Source: Chaetorhynchus papuensis (Eukaryota; Chordata; Aves; Passeriformes; Rhipiduridae). From it: a stretch of DNA of 64,000 nucleotides. Where the stretch lies: assembly GCA_013396525.1 (NCBI GenBank), contig VWYX01000624.1, positions 430,815-494,814 on the forward strand, given 5' to 3'. Every line of letters begins with the position of its first letter. The first letter of the stretch is position 1. Positions 60,181 to 64,000 of the stretch are shown here, piece by piece. A program made the translations under genes and the position numbers. Under the pieces are notes generated by a model. The model saw only the letters and a program-made list of their open reading frames with translations. It was not told where the DNA came from and did no database searches.

Positions 60181-60404
60181 CTGGATTCATGCTCAGGTCT
60201 AACATTAGCTGATACGTCAAAGTATCCTCAGACCATCCCAGTCACACCTTTCATTTCTGTAGCTTGCTCAAACCTTTCCATATACCTACCCCACACTAAA
60301 TCCTCCCACCCCATATCTTTCTTTTTATTTCCCATTTTGTCTGCTTCTTATTTCCAAAATCCTCTTTTAACAGCCCTTGTAACTTTTACTACTTTGGGGT
60401 TGAC

Positions 60405-60900
60405 CTTGTACAGCATATGGTCTCTTGCCCAGCCATTTTCTGATGCCCCCTTCTCAAGAGGACAGGACAGGGGAATAAAATAAGATGAAAACACTCATGG
60501 ATCAACAGAAAGACAGGGAGATCACTGACCATCACAGGTAAACCCCACTGACTTGGGGAAAAATTAACTTACTTTCTTGCCAATCAAAATAGATTGGATG
60601 GTGAGAAATAAAGATGCAACTAAAAACGCCTTCCCCCAACCCTCCTTATTTTTCCCAGGCTCTCCTTCCCTCCTTCAGTCCCAAATCTTCTACCTCCTCC
60701 CAGCCCCAGGCTGTGCAGGGTGTAAGAGGAATGGGGGGTTGCAGTCAGTTCACAACAGTTTGCCTCTGCCGCTCCTTCCTCTCCACATTTTCCCCCTCCT
60801 GCTCCAGTGTGGGTCCCCTCTGGGTCTGCAATCCTTCAGGATGAACCTGCTCTAATGTGAGATTTCCATGAGCTGCTGGTCCCACCTACCAAAACCTCAC
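60405..60900. mobile_element. Partial LTR, same family as 37896-38970
   Basis: Shares the layout of the 37.9-kb LTR: a GACAGGGGAATAAAATAAGA-like block, TTGGATGGTGAGAAATAAAG (compare GGATAATGAGAAGTAAAATA), a pyrimidine-rich CCTTCCCCCAACCCTCC stretch, GGTTGCAGTCAGTTCACAAC, and GCTCCAGTGTGGGTCCCCTC. Neither terminus is clear. It is more diverged, so probably an older or different subfamily. Confidence 0.6.
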
Positions 60901-61871
60901 CTGTACACCCAATACACATTGGTGTAAATGCATATTGTCTTTTTGTGTTTGTAGTAGGGTGTCTTTATCACTTCTAGTCTAAGAAACAGTAAATTAGGTT
61001 TTAGTCACACAAAGTGGAAGAGAAAATGCTGCTCAGATACAAGCAAGACTGGAACTGTCATTGAAATAAACAGAGAGAAAATAAAAAGACAAGTCAGATT
61101 TTGCTTTCATGAACTCTCCATCTGGCAAGCCAGGAGAAGGATCAGTCAGAAATACCAGGTTCAGTGAGTTATGAACAGCCCCCTCCCACAGCTTGCTTTT
61201 AGACTACATGAGAGGGGTAAAAATTGAACAAAGCTACTGCAGGTATCTGGCAATGTTTCACTTTACCTTTTCTGGTTTGAACTGAGCAAGTTACTAGTTT
61301 GTGAAAGAAGTCTCTGCTCTGAGAGGAAAAAAATGAGATGACCCAGTCTCTCACATCAGTAGGAAGGACACTGCAGGAGACACATCTCCTTCCCTCCAGT
61401 CATAAAGTTTCAGCTTGTTTCTAAACACATTACTGACTTTTTTGAAGGCTTTTTGGGGGTGGAGATGGTGGTGGATGGAGTTCTAGGTTATCCCTTTTGC
61501 TTTGACAGAGAGGAAAACAGACTTCTTATTCCCATGCCAGAGATTTTATATACTTAGGGAGATAAAAGTATGATTGGTGGGGGAGGATAAGAATTTTATA
61601 ATCCACTTTTGTAGTGTTCCTATACTGACTCAGGTCTACTTAACTGTTTGCAAGGTCAAGAGATACAGCTATACTGTATTCTAACACGCTGAGTAAAAAA
61701 AGGCAAGATACTTTATGGATTTAAGAGCAAAGGATTGCTAAAATAGGAGAGGTCTCTTTGAAAGGAATTTCACTTCATTCTTAAATTTCATTTAACTTTT
61801 TTACAAGGGGAACTCTTATGTTCTGTTCAGCTACAAGGAGTCCATCACCTGGACAGTGAAAAAACAGCCAG

Positions 61872-63178
61872 CTACTTCCTAAGGAACCACTCATCAGTGC
61901 TTTTCTTCAGGTTTTGCTTGAATTCCTGATTCCTCAAGCTGTAGATGATGGAGTTGAACATTGGTGTGATAACTGTGTAGAACAGGGAAACTATTTTCTT
62001 CACATTGGATGAGAGGCTGGCCTTGGGTTGCAGGTGGATGATGCCAGCTGTGCTGTAGAAAAGAGCCACCACCAGTGAGCTGCACATGTGGAAAAGGATT
62101 GTCTCTGGCCCACAGCTGATGGTATCTGAAGAACAGCACAGATAATGTGAAGGTTAAGAGATGGCTATCAGAGAAAAAGTAGTCATCACTAATACGACAA
62201 CAGCAATAAAAATCAGTAGTTCAAACAAGGCTGTGTCTGCACACACCAACTTTAACACAGGGAAAACATCACAAAATAAATGATTGACCGTGTTTCTCCC
62301 ACAGAAGGGCACAGAGAACAACCATGTGGTGAAACTCAGAGCCACAGGGGCACCAGACAGCCAAGACCCAAGGGTCATTGCGGGAGAACGGGACCCTTGA
62401 ACAATGAACCAACATGATTTCGCAAGAGTCCGTTTATTGTTTACATTACACTGTTCTTATGCATTTCTGCAGCTGTAGTTCACGCGATCACGCATGACCC
62501 GATTGGGTCTCTATGCTGTCCATACTCTGCATGCACCTTTCAGAGAACCTGATTGGTTCTAGTCCAGGATGGTACAGTCCTTCTTTTTATCTACTTTCTT
62601 GCTGTTTTGTTATTCCATCTTCCAACAGCTCCTTTCCCAATTTAGAATAGCTTACATTTCTGTAGCCTTGACAAATTCTTCTTACCTCTGATTAGGGTAA
62701 CTGGAGATAACTTGGCTGGGGCACCTTGACAGAATTTGAGTGCCTTACAACAGGTCATCCTGACACAGTGATCCCTATTCATCATGGTGGCATATTGCAA
62801 GGGATGACATATTGCCACTTGCCGGTCACAAGCCATTGCATCCCAGAGGAAACACTCACAGGTGACAAAAAGGATAACGCAGTTGAGCTGCAAGGCACAA
62901 GCTGTGAAGGAAATAATTTTTTCCTCCATTAGCAGAATCATGAGCATCCTGGGGATAATGCTCAGCCTGTAGCAGATGTCTGTCAAGGCAAGGTTCTCCA
63001 GGAAGTAGTACATGGGCATGTGTAGGACAGAGTCAGTGGTTGTGATCACAACAGTTAGAGAGTTCCCTGTCAAGACGGCCACAAACGCAATGGAAATCAG
63101 TGTGAAAAACAGGACCCGCGTCTTGCCATGGAAGGCAAACCCCAAAAGTAAGAAGTGAATAGTGACGGTTTGGTTTCC
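61872..63178 (-). pseudogene. Olfactory receptor pseudogene split by a solo LTR
   Basis: On the minus strand the 5' part (63178-62753) reads NQTVTIHFLLLGFAFHGK, GNSLTV (TM1), PMYYFLENLAL (TM2) and MACDRQVAIC, where functional receptors have MAYDRYVAIC. It continues after the insertion (62378-62154) with MTLGSWLSGAPVAL, PFCGRNTVNHLFCD and TM5. After a stop and frameshifts near 62.15 kb the rest (to 61872) gives STAGIIHLQPKAS, TVITPMFNSIIYSLRNQE. An in-frame TGA at 63179-63181 lies upstream of the visible N-terminus. Intact, it would have been a single-exon odorant GPCR of about 310 residues. Multiple lesions beyond the insertion show that it is not functional. Confidence 0.92.
62379..62752 (-). 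mobile_element. Solo LTR, 374 bp, with 6-bp TSD GGTCAT, inside the olfactory receptor
   Basis: On the minus strand the unit starts TGTTGTAAGGCACTC (62752) and ends GTTCTCCCGCA (62379). It carries AATAAA (62438-62433) 54 nt before its end and a TA-rich box near 62.59 kb. GGTCAT is present on both sides (62373-62378 and 62753-62758). Removing the unit and one duplication rejoins the receptor codons exactly at VRMT/MTLGS. A 6-bp duplication is typical of alpharetrovirus- and betaretrovirus-like (class II) integrations. Confidence 0.92.
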
Positions 63179-63181
63179 TCA

Positions 63182-64000
63182 ACAGGTCTCATCCTAAGAG
63201 AGAAAAAAGCACACCACACTACAAAAGGATTAGCAGCTGGGGACAGACTTGTGGACTAAGAAATATTTACAGTTGCAGCAAAATGGGGTTTAAAATGTGT
63301 CATGAAACTTGGACTGGATATGACAGTGATCCCTGTGAAAAAAATCTCTGCTGGAGAACCTGTTCAAAATAATCTTTAACAGTAGCAGGCTGGGATTTGT
63401 CTTCCTGAAATTAGGTGAACAGAAGACAGACATACAAATTTCAAATAACCATTCTGTGTTCATTTTATACAGAAAGAAATGGATACCTCCAAACGGCAGC
63501 TCACCTTAGAGTGACAGAAGCATTTTTGATGAGACAGCAGAATTTCACTTTGGATGGGCAGGATTCCTCTCAGTTAACTTCAGTATCTAAATGTCCATAG
63601 ACATCTAAATGGGAGCCAGTGATCTTAGAATCACTTCATATTTAATGAGAAAGATACCATAAGACAGATGCAGAATTTCTTTCCTTCTAACGTGGATGTT
63701 CAAGGATGCAAGGACTGGTGGTATAATTATTAATTGAGTATGCAATATGCAAATACCAAATTTTTGGATAGCTAGAATTAACTGAAATTAATTTAATTAT
63801 TGGTGCTCTAAGACAGATGATATGGAGATCCTGTGGCTTTCTACCTGCTGGGTTGACTCAAGCAGAAGTGACCTACATATATTATTTCATTCTAACCCTG
63901 CAAAAATACACTCCAAACCTAAACAAGTTTAAGCTGCTAGAAGTATTTGCTTGTTTGTTTTGTCAAATCATATAAAATTCATATTCTGAGTTTTTTATAA
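63182..64000. other. Gene-free right end
   Basis: AT-rich sequence upstream of the olfactory-receptor pseudogene. No promoter, exon or repeat recognised. Confidence 0.5.

Noticed and set aside
1..64000. CRISPR arrays, operons, tRNA or rRNA genes
   Set aside because: Nothing resembling them was seen. The window is vertebrate nuclear DNA with split genes, and the short repeats present are microsatellites or retroelement parts.

Overview
The window is vertebrate nuclear DNA, most likely from a songbird (passerine). It has split genes with GT-AG introns, CR1 retroposon tails, and several endogenous-retrovirus LTRs of types I recognise as common in passerine genomes. Gene order in the left 46 kb matches the conserved vertebrate block MYO7B - LIMS2 - GPR17. 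Assignments rest on reading the translation and on remembered family sequences; no database search was possible.

Layout. (1) 1-12.4 kb, plus strand: the last ten coding exons and 3'UTR of MYO7B, an unconventional myosin whose MyTH4-FERM tail binds brush-border/stereocilia-type adhesion complexes. (2) 12.7-46.0 kb, minus strand: the complete LIMS2 (PINCH-2) gene, ten coding exons giving 341 residues and five LIM domains, from an 11-nt first coding exon in a CpG island to a long 3'UTR that converges on the MYO7B tail. (3) 22.7-29.4 kb, plus strand: GPR17, a rhodopsin-type receptor with an intact single-exon reading frame, nested antisense in LIMS2 intron 4, with a probable TATA promoter and 5' non-coding exon about 4 kb upstream. 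(4) 31.4-46.0 kb: LIMS2 intron 1, carrying a CAG repeat and two solo LTRs with 5-bp target-site duplications.

Beyond the LIMS2 CpG island (46.5-64 kb) the sequence changes character and no intact gene was recognised. It holds a minus-oriented LTR-like unit, a decayed provirus (5' LTR, primer-binding-site-like sequence, leader with internal repeats, gag, protease, reverse transcriptase), a broken matriptase-like (ST14) gene, further LTR fragments, and an olfactory-receptor pseudogene split by a solo LTR with a perfect 6-bp duplication.

The main structural observation is in this right part. The provirus pol frame stops at about 52.3 kb on the plus strand and resumes only a few codons further on at about 57.97 kb on the minus strand. 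The ST14 exons between those points lie on the minus strand, while a later ST14 exon just outside lies on the plus strand. A single inversion of about 5.7 kb (real or an assembly error) would repair both collinearity breaks. I saw no new enzymatic or defence system.
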